64,000 nt of DNA from Blautia sp. MSJ-19 (GTDB lineage: Bacteria; Bacillota; Clostridia; Lachnospirales; Lachnospiraceae). Location of the stretch: contig NZ_JAHLQA010000004.1 in the NCBI RefSeq assembly GCF_018918125.1, positions 62,001 to 126,000 on the forward strand. Reading direction: 5' to 3'. How positions within the stretch are numbered: position 1 is the first letter of the stretch; each line of letters starts with the position of its first letter. Under the pieces are notes generated by a model. The model had not been told where the DNA came from and searched no databases. It saw only the letters and a program-made list of their open reading frames with translations. The position numbers were made by a program, and so were the translations under genes. Below are positions 1-7,951 of the stretch, piece by piece.

Positions 1-142
1 TTATGTATGTATTTTTCAGCATCATAAAAAGGGAAATTAAAATAAGAATCATTCTCTGATAAAAATTAGAATCTCTGAAACTCAGACTATAAAAAATAGA
101 ACTAATAAAAGAATACACTGTCAGGATGTAGTTACTAAAAGC

Positions 143-330
143 ATCCTCTGTCCTTTTGCCTGAGAGATTCAAGACGTTTACACGTCGCTTGCACCTTCGG
201 CCCCTGTATCGAAACAGGTGTCTCCAGAGATACGATCCATTTACAGTTTCTGTCCGAAATCACGGATACCTGAGAGTTTTACTCCTTCGGTGGGCTTACG
301 CCTCTTTCCTGCAAACTTCTCCTCGTTATT
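143..330 (-). ncRNA. Tandem glycine riboswitch (two aptamers)
   Basis: On the minus strand two copies of the glycine aptamer core can be read in series. Aptamer 1 (about 240-330) has CACCGAAGGAGT followed by CTCTCAGG. Aptamer 2 (about 143-240) has GCCGAAGGTGCAAGC, then TCTCAGGCAAAAGGACAGAGG, the most conserved stretch of this family. A short hairpin (AGGATG at 142-147 with CATCCT at 123-128) overlaps the 3' edge of aptamer 2 and may belong to the expression platform. The regulated gene must lie beyond position 1 on the minus strand. Glycine cleavage genes and Na+/alanine symporters are usual targets, but the target is not visible here. Bases 1-122 are AT-rich and show no clear gene. Confidence 0.93.
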
Positions 331-346
331 GCTGTTACTGCGTTAT

Positions 347-375
347 ACTATAGTGCTAAATCGCAAAAAAGTCAA
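347..375 (-). promoter_or_regulatory. Promoter of the glycine riboswitch transcript
   Basis: On the minus strand TTGACT (370-375) is followed by a 17-base spacer and TATAGT (347-352). Transcription would start near 340, just ahead of the first aptamer. The -35 hexamer lies inside the stem of the terminator of the preceding operon. Confidence 0.75.
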
Positions 376-411
376 GATAGGAAAAATTATTCTTCCCTCT
401 TGACTTTTTTT
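365..411 (-). terminator. Terminator of the hydratase operon
   Basis: AAAAAAGTCAAGA pairs with TCTTGACTTTTTT around a loop of about 20 bases, 17 bases after the stop of the last hydratase gene. The A and T runs on both sides would let it work in either direction. Confidence 0.85.
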
Positions 412-427
412 GTATTGCAAATTTTTA

Positions 428-1672
428 TTATTTCGGGCTGACGATTTTTCCTGCAATCGCACATGCCGCTGCAGTTTTTGGAGATGCCAGATAGATTTCT
501 ACCTTGGAAGTTCCCATACGACCAAGGAAGTTACGGTTGTTTGTTGCCACAACACGCTCTCCGTCTGTCAGGATACCGCCTGCACGTCCACAGCACAGTC
601 CACATCCCGGATGTGTGATCATTGCGCCTGCCTCTGCCAGAGTGTCCAGAATACCAAGCTCGATCGCCTGTCTGTAAATCTTGCGGCTTGCCGGTGTTAC
701 GATCAGTTTTACATAGTCGGCAACTTTTTTGCCTTTCAGAACTTCAGCGGCTGCTGCAAGGTCTTCCAGACGGCCGTTTGTACAGGATCCGATAAATACC
801 TGATCGATCTCAGTTCCTTCCAGGGTGCTGACATCACGGATCTTGTCTACCTGTGACGGGCATGCCATAACCGGAACAAGGTCCTCGGCACGGTAAGTTA
901 TTGTCTTGAGATATGCTGCATCCTCATCACCGACAAGGCTCTTCTGGAAATCATTCAGTTCAATCTCACAGTACTCTGCTGTCTTTTCATCCGGTGTGAA
1001 GAGTGCACATTTTGCACCGGCTTCGATCGCCATGTTTGCGATAGTCATGCGGCTTGCCACGGACATATTCTTGACTGCGCTTCCTGTGAATTCCAGTGCA
1101 CGGTAAGTAGCACCATCTGCGCCGAGATCTCCGATCAGACGAAGGATCACATCTTTGGACATAACATTCTCCGGAAGTTCTCCCTCGATCACAACCTTAA
1201 TAGTCTCCGGAACTTTGATCCACATGGTTCCTGTTCCAAGGATACTTGCCATCTCTGTATATCCGATACCAGAAGAAAATGCGCCGACACATCCGTAAGT
1301 AGTTGTGTGGCTGTCTGTACCAAATACGATATTACCCGGTTTGACATAGCCAGCCTCTGTCATCAGCTGATGGCAGATTCCGTCACTTCTGTGTACGTTT
1401 TTCATTCCGTATTTCTCTGCAAAAGCATCTCCTGTGTGGAAATGTCTGGTATCGTCAAGCTGGCTTGCCGGAACAAGGTGGTCATAGATCAGAACTACCT
1501 TATCCGGGTCCCATAATTTCTGAAATCCCATCTCTTCAAATTTCTCTGCAACAAATGGAATAAAAATATCATGGATCATGACTCTGTCCACATTAACGGT
1601 CACGATATCGCCAGGTTTTACAGCATGACCCACATTGTTTCTGATAATCTTTTCGATAACTGTTTCGCCCAT
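428..1672 (-). CDS. Aconitase/3-isopropylmalate dehydratase family large subunit (pair 2)
   Basis: Fe-S hydro-lyase large subunit of 414 residues, the short archaeal/clostridial length. The family interconverts hydroxy-di/tricarboxylic acids through a 4Fe-4S cluster. Visible marks are FGTDSHTTTYGCVGAF, the cluster cysteine in IGSCTNGR, and the pair in HPGCGLCCGR. Canonical LeuC proteins I know read roughly TCGPCLGG at that point, so the substrate may not be isopropylmalate; 2,3-dimethylmalate or another C5-C7 acid are alternatives. The ATG at 1672 is preferred because AAGGAGG lies 8 bases upstream; an in-frame ATG at 1699 would extend into the small subunit gene. It is the last gene of a four-gene operon and follows its own small subunit by 13 bases. 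Confidence 0.88.
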   Translation of the reverse strand: MGETVIEKIIRNNVGHAVKPGDIVTVNVDRVMIHDIFIPFVAEKFEEMGFQKLWDPDKVVLIYDHLVPASQLDDTRHFHTGDAFAEKYGMKNVHRSDGICHQLMTEAGYVKPGNIVFGTDSHTTTYGCVGAFSSGIGYTEMASILGTGTMWIKVPETIKVVIEGELPENVMSKDVILRLIGDLGADGATYRALEFTGSAVKNMSVASRMTIANMAIEAGAKCALFTPDEKTAEYCEIELNDFQKSLVGDEDAAYLKTITYRAEDLVPVMACPSQVDKIRDVSTLEGTEIDQVFIGSCTNGRLEDLAAAAEVLKGKKVADYVKLIVTPASRKIYRQAIELGILDTLAEAGAMITHPGCGLCCGRAGGILTDGERVVATNNRNFLGRMGTSKVEIYLASPKTAAACAIAGKIVSPK

Positions 1673-1685
1673 CTGACTCACCTCC

Positions 1686-2177
1686 TTAGTCCAGTCCATT
1701 CAGTTTACGCATGGCTTTTACAAGTCCGCCAGCCTGGATGATGCTCATCAGGTTCTCCGGCAGAGAAGCGATCGGGTACTGTTTTCCATCATAGTCAACA
1801 TGTTCATTCATCACAACAGTCACGGTATCTCCCTCTTTGATATCATCGTGGAGATCCGGCTGCTCGATCAGCAGAAGTCCATTGTTGATGGAGTTTCTGA
1901 AGAAAATTCTTGCAAAAGATTTTGCAATGACACACTGGATTCCCAGTGCCTTGATGATCTCCGGTGCCTGCTCTCTGGAAGAGCCGCAGCCGAAGTTTTT
2001 GCCGGCAACAATGATGTCGCCTTTCTGGATCTGTCCTGCCAGTTCCGGACGGAGCGGACTGAATCCATACTGTTTCATATCGTCGATTGTCTTGAGTGCC
2101 AGATACTCGGTCGGAATGATGATATCGGTATCAATGTCATCCCCAAGTACCCAGACTTTACCTGTAAACTTTTCCAT
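1686..2177 (-). CDS. Aconitase/3-isopropylmalate dehydratase family small subunit (pair 2)
   Basis: Swivel-domain subunit of 163 residues that docks on the preceding large subunit to close the active site. It shows the DIDTDIIIPTEYL segment, GCGSSREQAP (the substrate-carboxylate-binding serine-arginine loop) and AKSFARIFFRNSINNG. The specificity loop after the swivel start reads YLAL. Methanogen homoaconitases have YLRT there, so that activity is not favoured. The ribosome site GAGGG is rather far (about 12 bases) from ATG. The coding end carries the ribosome binding site of the large subunit, which suggests translational coupling. Confidence 0.88.
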   Translation of the reverse strand: MEKFTGKVWVLGDDIDTDIIIPTEYLALKTIDDMKQYGFSPLRPELAGQIQKGDIIVAGKNFGCGSSREQAPEIIKALGIQCVIAKSFARIFFRNSINNGLLLIEQPDLHDDIKEGDTVTVVMNEHVDYDGKQYPIASLPENLMSIIQAGGLVKAMRKLNGLD

Positions 2178-2226
2178 AATCTATGTATCCCTCACTGAAT
2201 AAATTAAGTGTTTTCGTCGTACTTTC

Positions 2227-3477
2227 TCAGATCTCAGACGGCAGTGCGATCTTGCCTGCGATCGCAGATGCAGTAACAGTTGCTGCAGATCCAAGATATA
2301 CTTTGGAGCTTGGATGTCCTGCACGTCCTTTGAAGTTACGTGTTCCTGTACTGATCAGGACTTCGTTTTCACCGATAACGCCCTGGCAGCTTCCCCAGCA
2401 TACGCTGCAGTTCGGGTTCATAACGATCGCACCTGCTTCCATGAAAATGTCGATCAGGCCTTCTTTTAACGCCTGACGGTAAATTGTCTGGCTTGCCGGA
2501 ACAACGAGGAAACGTACCTTGTCAGATACTTTCTTTCCTTTGATGATCTCGGCACCTACGCGCAGGTCTTCGATACGTCCGTTGTTGCAGGAGCCAAGGA
2601 ATGCTTCGTTGATTTCAATTCCACATGCTTCTTCTGCCGGAACAACGTTGTCTACGAAATCCGGTTTTGCAACTACCGGGCGGACTTTACTGAGGTCAAA
2701 AGTATATTCTCTTACGTATTTTGCATCCGGATCGCTGTGGAATACAGCTTTTGGCTCACGTCCGTGCTCTTTGAGGTATTCCATTGCCTTTTCGTCTGCT
2801 TCAAAGATACCGGTCTTTGCACCTGCCTCTACTGCCATGTTGCAGAGAGTCATACGATCGCTGATGCTTAAAGTTTTTGCACCCTCTCCGGTGAATTCCA
2901 TTACCTGATAGTTGCATCCGTTTGCACCTACTTCACCGATGATGGTAAGAATCAGGTCACGGGCGGTAACACCTTCCGGGAGTTTACCGGTCAGGTTGAA
3001 TTTTACAGATTCCGGAACCAGTACCCAGGAAGTTCCTGTCACCATTCCATAGAGGAAGTCTGTACATCCGACACCAGTACCAAATGCGCCAAGTGCACCA
3101 TAAGAACAGGTATGACTGTCCGCACCAAAGATCAGTTCACCCGGGCGAACATAATTCTCGATCATAACCTGATGGCAGACACCCTTGCCTTCCCAGAAAT
3201 CAATGTTGTTTTCTTTTGCAAAATCTCTCATCTTCTTCTGAGATGCTGCTGTCTTCGGGCAGTCAGACGGTACGTTGTGGTCAACGATAAAAACAAGTTT
3301 CTTTGTGTCTGCAATGTGCGGATGGTTCAGTTTGTTTTTGTACATATCTACAGTCAGATGAGTAGTTCCGTCGTTACTCATCAGACGGTCAAGCTGTACG
3401 GTATGGATATCGCCAGGTTTGACACTGTCTACACCGGCTGCTGCTGCGATGATTTTTTCTGCGATTGTCATTCCCAT
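2227..3477 (-). CDS. Aconitase/3-isopropylmalate dehydratase family large subunit (pair 1)
   Basis: Fe-S hydro-lyase large subunit of 416 residues with FGADSHTCSYGALGAF, LGSCNNGRIED and NPNCSVCWGSCQG, which together hold the three cluster cysteines. The GSCNNG (instead of GSCTNG) and NCSVCWG variants set it apart from textbook LeuC. It is clearly a distant paralogue of the pair 2 large subunit. GGAGAAATAACC precedes the ATG. It sits two bases after its small subunit and 49 bases before the second pair, so both pairs very likely share one mRNA. The role could be leucine biosynthesis or a related hydroxy-acid dehydration; sequence alone does not decide. Confidence 0.87.
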   Translation of the reverse strand: MGMTIAEKIIAAAAGVDSVKPGDIHTVQLDRLMSNDGTTHLTVDMYKNKLNHPHIADTKKLVFIVDHNVPSDCPKTAASQKKMRDFAKENNIDFWEGKGVCHQVMIENYVRPGELIFGADSHTCSYGALGAFGTGVGCTDFLYGMVTGTSWVLVPESVKFNLTGKLPEGVTARDLILTIIGEVGANGCNYQVMEFTGEGAKTLSISDRMTLCNMAVEAGAKTGIFEADEKAMEYLKEHGREPKAVFHSDPDAKYVREYTFDLSKVRPVVAKPDFVDNVVPAEEACGIEINEAFLGSCNNGRIEDLRVGAEIIKGKKVSDKVRFLVVPASQTIYRQALKEGLIDIFMEAGAIVMNPNCSVCWGSCQGVIGENEVLISTGTRNFKGRAGHPSSKVYLGSAATVTASAIAGKIALPSEI

Positions 3478-3479
3478 GG

Positions 3480-3962
3480 TTATTTCTCCTCCTTGTTCAG
3501 TGAAGCGATCAGACCGCCCTGATTCAGAATTCCCTGCATATATTCCGGAAGTTTGGTACAGGTATAGGTCTTGCCGTTTGCAACTGCTGTACCGTCGGAC
3601 ATATGAAGTTCCATGGTATCTCCAGTCTGTACATCATCCGGAAGATCTTTACAGACGATCGCCGGAAGTCCGATGTTGATTGCGTTTCTGAAGAAAATTC
3701 TTGCGAAGGATTTGGCGATGACTGCCTGTACACCAAGTGCTTTGAGAACACCCGGTGCCTGCTCTCTGGAAGAGCCACAGCCGAAGTTCTCGCCGCCTAC
3801 TACGAAATCTCCTGGTTTCACTTTTTTTGCAAAATCAGGATCTAATGATTCAAATGCATGACCTTTCATCTCATCCAGGTTCGGCAGAAGCAGATACTGG
3901 GATGCAATGATCTGGTCTGTATCAAGGTCATTATGAAATTTAAAAATTGTACCTTTTTCCAT
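3480..3962 (-). CDS. Aconitase/3-isopropylmalate dehydratase family small subunit (pair 1)
   Basis: First gene of the four-gene hydratase operon, 160 residues. It carries DLDTDQIIASQYLLL, GCGSSREQAP and AKSFARIFFRNAINIG, the standard signature of the LeuD-like swivel domain. The specificity loop is YLLL, different from YLAL in pair 2, which suggests the two enzymes handle different side chains. AAAGGA stands 9 bases before the ATG. There is no leuB or leuA gene in the window and no T-box in the short 5' leader, so leucine-responsive attenuation is not seen. Confidence 0.87.
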   Translation of the reverse strand: MEKGTIFKFHNDLDTDQIIASQYLLLPNLDEMKGHAFESLDPDFAKKVKPGDFVVGGENFGCGSSREQAPGVLKALGVQAVIAKSFARIFFRNAINIGLPAIVCKDLPDDVQTGDTMELHMSDGTAVANGKTYTCTKLPEYMQGILNQGGLIASLNKEEK

Positions 3963-4004
3963 AATAATGATTCCTTTCTATGTATAACTATTCATTTTCT
4001 CTCT

Positions 4005-4032
4005 ATTCTACCACAAAATCCCACAATAGCAA
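4005..4032 (-). promoter_or_regulatory. Promoter of the hydratase operon
   Basis: TTGCTA (4027-4032), a 16-base spacer and TAGAAT (4005-4010) on the minus strand. The start would lie near 3998, giving a leader of about 36 bases without an attenuator. Confidence 0.6.
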
Positions 4033-4059
4033 AATGTATATTCATAAGAATTATGCACT

Positions 4060-5409
4060 TTAAATTACTTTATGCTGCAGCCACTTGCGACTGTGGAATC
4101 TCCATGTAAAAATGATGCTGCGGACGGTCCAGTCTGCAAACATTCCGATCCAGACGCCCATCGGACCGAAACCCATGACTCTGATCAGAAATACACAGAG
4201 ACAGAATCTGCACGCCCACATCGTACAGCAGGATGTGATCATGGAAAATTTCACATCTCCTGCCGCGCGGAGCCCATAACCTGGTACAAATGCCATTGTC
4301 CATACAACAGGCTTCACGATCGTGATCCACATCACCATATGGAAACACATATCTGCACTCTGTTTCTCCATACCTCCGAGAATCGTGACTGGTTTGGTGA
4401 GTGCAAATACGATCAGGCAGCTTGTCAATACTACGATTTCTGCGATCACACAGAGTTTCTTTATGTAATAGACTGCTTCGTCTTTTCTTCCTGCACCGAG
4501 ACACTGACCGACAATCGTCATCAGCCCCACACCTACACCGATTGCTGCAATACCATTCAGGTTTTCCAGAATGTTTGTCATCGCCTGTGCTGCGATTGCT
4601 GCTGTTCCCAAAGTAGACACCGTGGACTGGATTGCCAGTTTGCCAAGCTGGAACATACTGTTTTCGACACCGGATGGAATTCCGATTCCGAGAATTCGTT
4701 TTATCATGGACCAGTTCGGACGGATTCTGAAATAATCACGTACAACAATTTCCTGACCTTCCCTTTCTTTTCGAAGCTGGATCAGTACTACTACCGCACA
4801 GAAAACACGGGAAAGCAGTGTAGAAAGCGCCGCGCCTGCCACACCCATGTGGAAACCCCAGATCATAACGGCATTTCCGACAATATTCATCACATTGGAA
4901 ATCATGGATATGATCATAGGACCTCTGGTATTGTCCTGTGCGCGAAAAATAGATGCTGCTGAATCATACGCCGCAATAAACGGGAAGGACAGGGCTGTAT
5001 AAAAGAAATAAATTTCTGATGCTCTCATAACTTCCGCTTCGACTGAACCAAAGATCAGCCTCAGAAGTGGCTTCTGGAAAACAAGACAGATCAGACTCAC
5101 TGCTACTGAAATGGCTGTGATGATAAACAACACCTGTCTTGCAGATTCGTTTGCTTTTTCTTTGTTTCTCTGTCCGATATACTGTGCACAGACGATTGCA
5201 CCGCCTGCCGCCAGTGCGGAAAATGCCTGAATGACGAGCACGTTGATGGAATCCACCAGCGATACCGCCGAAATTGCCGCCGAGCCGACATTACTTACCA
5301 TCATGGTATCCGCAGTTCCCATGATTGAATTCAACAACTGTTCCAACACGACCGGAATAAGCAGATTCCGAATCATGCGATTCGTGAACATATGCTGTTG
5401 CTGTTCCAT
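4060..5409 (-). CDS. MATE family multidrug/cation antiporter
   Basis: Twelve-helix membrane exporter of 449 residues in the MATE (NorM/DinF-like) superfamily, which uses a Na+ or H+ gradient to expel drugs or metabolites. The start NLLIPVVLEQLLNSIMGTAD and the internal repeat near residue 230 (GIPSGVENSMFQLGKLAIQ) are typical of the two bundled halves. GAGGTAGAAAA precedes ATG. It is similar in layout to the second MATE gene at 7952-9289 but clearly diverged, so the two are not a recent duplication. The substrate cannot be read from sequence. Confidence 0.9.
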   Translation of the reverse strand: MEQQQHMFTNRMIRNLLIPVVLEQLLNSIMGTADTMMVSNVGSAAISAVSLVDSINVLVIQAFSALAAGGAIVCAQYIGQRNKEKANESARQVLFIITAISVAVSLICLVFQKPLLRLIFGSVEAEVMRASEIYFFYTALSFPFIAAYDSAASIFRAQDNTRGPMIISMISNVMNIVGNAVMIWGFHMGVAGAALSTLLSRVFCAVVVLIQLRKEREGQEIVVRDYFRIRPNWSMIKRILGIGIPSGVENSMFQLGKLAIQSTVSTLGTAAIAAQAMTNILENLNGIAAIGVGVGLMTIVGQCLGAGRKDEAVYYIKKLCVIAEIVVLTSCLIVFALTKPVTILGGMEKQSADMCFHMVMWITIVKPVVWTMAFVPGYGLRAAGDVKFSMITSCCTMWACRFCLCVFLIRVMGFGPMGVWIGMFADWTVRSIIFTWRFHSRKWLQHKVI

Positions 5410-5510
5410 TTTTCTACCTCAACTCCCCCATAATTCTTTTTCAAATTTCGCCGGCGGTCATACCGCCTCTGACATTATGTTCCTTTAAACCAAATAATTC
5501 AAGTTTTTTA

Positions 5511-5620
5511 ATTACTGTTCACTCCGTTCACAGTAATTTGGTCAAAATGCATTCCAAATCACCCTCGGTGATAGCATTTTGCCCCGTATGTCTCGGGATT
5601 TTGCCATATTCATGGCAAAA
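5511..5620. repeat. Cluster of palindromes between the GNAT and MATE genes
   Basis: Three hairpins lie in series. ATTACTGT (5511-5518) pairs with ACAGTAAT (5530-5537). GTCAAAATGC (5541-5550) pairs with GCATTTTGCC (5574-5583) around an inner TCACC/GGTGA hairpin (5559-5571). TTTTGCCAT (5599-5607) pairs with ATGGCAAAA (5612-5620). The GTTCAC-rich core of the first hairpin recurs in degenerate form at about 6200-6225. It looks like a dispersed palindromic element rather than a simple terminator. The rest of 5410-5678 shows no gene. Confidence 0.55.
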
Positions 5621-5678
5621 CACCTCGCGGGATACTACCTGTAACGCAGATAACGTTTTTTTTACATATTATGACATA

Positions 5679-6167
5679 TTATGGGAGCAGTTCATATGCA
5701 ATGCGTGGGCTTCCATCCGGGACATGCACGATGCCGCAGCTTACGAAACCGTATTTTTCCAGTACGTGCTGCATTACTTTGTTATCCTTATGTGTATCGA
5801 TCCGAAGATGTGATACCTGTGCGCTGCAGTAATCCATGACATGACCAAGGACACCCTGCACGATTCCGTCGCTGGCTACCCGATGCACGGCAGCATAAGG
5901 TTCCTCTGACTTCCAGCTGCCTTCTTCTATCTCCAGATAGGTCGGATCTTCTCCTATAATAAAGGCGAATACTGCATGAATGCCCTCTTCCTCCAGTACA
6001 TACAGATTTCCCTGACGGATATCTTCTTCGATCAGAGCTTCCGGTTCGTCACCTTTGCCCCACTGTGAGTGGTTGCCATTTTTTCTCATAAACTGTCTTG
6101 CCATCTCGTAGATCTCCCGGATTCTCGGAAGATCCTCCGGTGTAGCTTTTCTTATTACATAGGACAT
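5679..6167 (-). CDS. GNAT family N-acetyltransferase
   Basis: Single-domain acetyl-CoA-dependent N-acyltransferase of 162 residues. It begins YVIRKATPEDLPRIREIY, the usual first strand and helix of GNAT. The acetyl-CoA loop is at VASDGIVQGVLGHVM, and the C-terminal strand is KYGFVSCGIVHVPDG. The ATG at 6167 is chosen over the longer frame to 6218 because GAGG stands 6 bases upstream. It follows the hexapeptide-repeat gene by 57 bases, probably in one operon. The acceptor substrate is unknown. Confidence 0.85.
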   Translation of the reverse strand: MSYVIRKATPEDLPRIREIYEMARQFMRKNGNHSQWGKGDEPEALIEEDIRQGNLYVLEEEGIHAVFAFIIGEDPTYLEIEEGSWKSEEPYAAVHRVASDGIVQGVLGHVMDYCSAQVSHLRIDTHKDNKVMQHVLEKYGFVSCGIVHVPDGSPRIAYELLP

Positions 6168-6224
6168 GTTTTTCCTCACTCTCTGTAAATTATAATAGTT
6201 ACCGTCCACTCCGTTCACAGCAGC

Positions 6225-6728
6225 TTATAATACGCCCTGTTTCTGCATCTCTCTTGACACGGAAACATATTCTTTGCTGTTCTCAAGAATTCCCAGTTTT
6301 TCTTCCCAGGTAAGATTTCGTTTGATTCTGGCAGGACTTCCCATTACAAGCGAGCCGTCCGGTATCACAGTATTCTTTGTCACAAGGCTTCCTGCTCCTA
6401 TGATGCAGTCATTTCCAATCTTTGCTCCGTCAAGGATCACCGCCCCCATTCCGATCAGGCTCCTGTCTCCGATCGTGCAGCCATGGATCACTGCATTGTG
6501 CCCTACGGTGACATTATTTCCAATATGAACCGGCTTGTTGCGACTTACATGAACTGTACAGTTCTCCTGAATGTTGGACTCTTCCCCGATCACAACAGGA
6601 GCTTCATCTCCACGGATCACTGCGAAATAAAGTACACAACTGTCCCGCCCGATCGTCACATCTCCTGTGATCACCGACTGCTTTGCGATTCTCGCATCTT
6701 CTGATATTTTTACACTTTTATAATTCAT
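6225..6728 (-). CDS. Gamma-carbonic anhydrase-like / hexapeptide transferase family protein
   Basis: Left-handed beta-helix protein of 167 residues built from repeated hexapeptide turns (IGRDS, IGEES, IGNNVTVGHN, IGDRS, IGNDC). The three histidines that bind metal in gamma-class carbonic anhydrases appear to be present: NCTVHVS, then VGHNAVIHGC. The protein resembles YrdA/PaaY/CaiE-type proteins, which trimerise and bind zinc; whether it hydrates CO2 or has another role is unknown. AGAGGA precedes the ATG. It is the first gene of a short operon with the GNAT gene. Confidence 0.88.
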   Translation of the reverse strand: MNYKSVKISEDARIAKQSVITGDVTIGRDSCVLYFAVIRGDEAPVVIGEESNIQENCTVHVSRNKPVHIGNNVTVGHNAVIHGCTIGDRSLIGMGAVILDGAKIGNDCIIGAGSLVTKNTVIPDGSLVMGSPARIKRNLTWEEKLGILENSKEYVSVSREMQKQGVL

Positions 6729-6762
6729 TGTATTTTCCTCTGATTTCTACTGATATGATTTC

Positions 6763-6791
6763 AGTGTAACAAACCGTGCTTTTGCTGTCAA
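6763..6791 (-). promoter_or_regulatory. Promoter of the gamma-CA/GNAT operon
   Basis: A perfect TTGACA (6786-6791), a 17-base spacer and TACACT (6763-6768) on the minus strand. Confidence 0.7.
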
Positions 6792-6813
6792 TCAAGCACA
6801 AAAAAACGGACAT

Positions 6814-6852
6814 GCAAAAGTGCCATATAGATTTGGGTTCCATATGGCACTA
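6814..6852 (-). terminator. Terminator after the AEC transporter gene
   Basis: AGTGCCATAT (6819-6828) and ATATGGCACT (6842-6851) form a perfect 10-bp stem, 13 bases after the stop codon. Only a short T run follows. Confidence 0.65.
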
Positions 6853-6864
6853 ATATATCCTGTA

Positions 6865-7794
6865 TTAATATGTAAAAAACGCAAGTATCATATACACCAC
6901 AATCGACACAATACAATACAGCGAGTTTGTTGTAGACACATATGCGCTTCCATCTTCTCGCTTGAGGAATGTCTGCATACTGAATGTTGCCGGTGCAGAC
7001 ATATAGGTGATCACCGCAAGATCCAGTAATTTATTACTTCCGATGAAACTATGTACCGCCAGGAGGACTCCCACGATCATAACTGCCTGCAAAGCAATAC
7101 GCATCACGATCGTCCGGATACACGGTCCAAAAAGTTCCGGTGTCAGTTCCATGCTGAAACCTACCACGATCAGGATGATCGCTGTCAGAGATGTGGTCAG
7201 AATACTTTCCACGCTTGTATAAATCCCGCCTGCCGGGCTTGCAAGCAGAAGTTTGATCACACCTGTCAATCCCGCAATGATTCCCAGAACACTTGCGATA
7301 AATGCCGGTGTTTTTACTGCGCTTACTGCAAGATTTTTTACATTGATCTTCTCACCGTTCTCGGTCTGTCCAAGCATTCCCATATAAATACTGAATCCAA
7401 AAAGCAGTCCCGCAATATCAAGAACTGCGATCTGTGACAGGTTTTCCTGACCGCAGAGACTTGTGTACAGAGGATATGCCATCGATCCGCCCTCATACAC
7501 ACTGACCATGAATGGCAGATACTTGCGGTAATTTTCGGTCATGAGCGGTTTCATAAGAAATCCGATACTGAAAGATACCACAAGCATGATAAACATGATA
7601 CCGACCAATTTCGCCGTTTCTGCTCCATAATCCGACGTAGCCAGCGCATGAAAGATTGCTACAGGAAGCATGATGTTTGTGACCAGTGCTTTCATGTTGT
7701 CGATGCCGTTCTTGTTCAGCAGTTTCCATTTCCGGCATAAAATACCAAGAATGATCATCACCAGTACCGGCGATATGATTTCCAGAACCTTCAT
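6865..7794 (-). CDS. AEC (auxin efflux carrier) family transporter
   Basis: Integral membrane carrier of 309 residues with about ten hydrophobic segments in two inverted halves. Bacterial relatives (MleP/MdcF type) move malate, malonate or other organic acids. The N-terminus VLEIISPVLVMIILGILCRKW and the AYPLYTSLCG crossover segment are characteristic. The ATG at 7794 has GGAGG 11 bases upstream and begins right at the first helix. The longer frame to 7932 would read through the terminator of the MATE gene, so it is rejected. Substrate unknown. Confidence 0.85.
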   Translation of the reverse strand: MKVLEIISPVLVMIILGILCRKWKLLNKNGIDNMKALVTNIMLPVAIFHALATSDYGAETAKLVGIMFIMLVVSFSIGFLMKPLMTENYRKYLPFMVSVYEGGSMAYPLYTSLCGQENLSQIAVLDIAGLLFGFSIYMGMLGQTENGEKINVKNLAVSAVKTPAFIASVLGIIAGLTGVIKLLLASPAGGIYTSVESILTTSLTAIILIVVGFSMELTPELFGPCIRTIVMRIALQAVMIVGVLLAVHSFIGSNKLLDLAVITYMSAPATFSMQTFLKREDGSAYVSTTNSLYCIVSIVVYMILAFFTY

Positions 7795-7860
7795 TTGTTT
7801 TTCTTCCTCCCCAAAATAATCAGCGGAGATGCCACTGACATCTCCTCGATATGCAACACA

Positions 7861-7942
7861 AAAAAATACCCTGAACTCATAAAGTTCCCGGTACATTTCC
7901 ATTATGTTAGCACTCTGAACTTTATGTTTCAAGGTATTTTTC
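7861..7942 (-). terminator. Long hairpin terminator after the second MATE gene
   Basis: Minus strand: AAAAATACCTTGAA...CATAAAGTTC pairs with GAACTTTATG...TTCAGGGTATTTTTTT around a loop of about 30 bases. A and T runs flank both ends, so it may act in both directions. Confidence 0.75.
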
Positions 7943-7951
7943 TTATACTTT

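Noticed and set aside
4072..4962. 296-codon open frame on the plus strand
   Set aside because: Antisense to the first MATE gene, Cys/His/Asp-rich with no motif.
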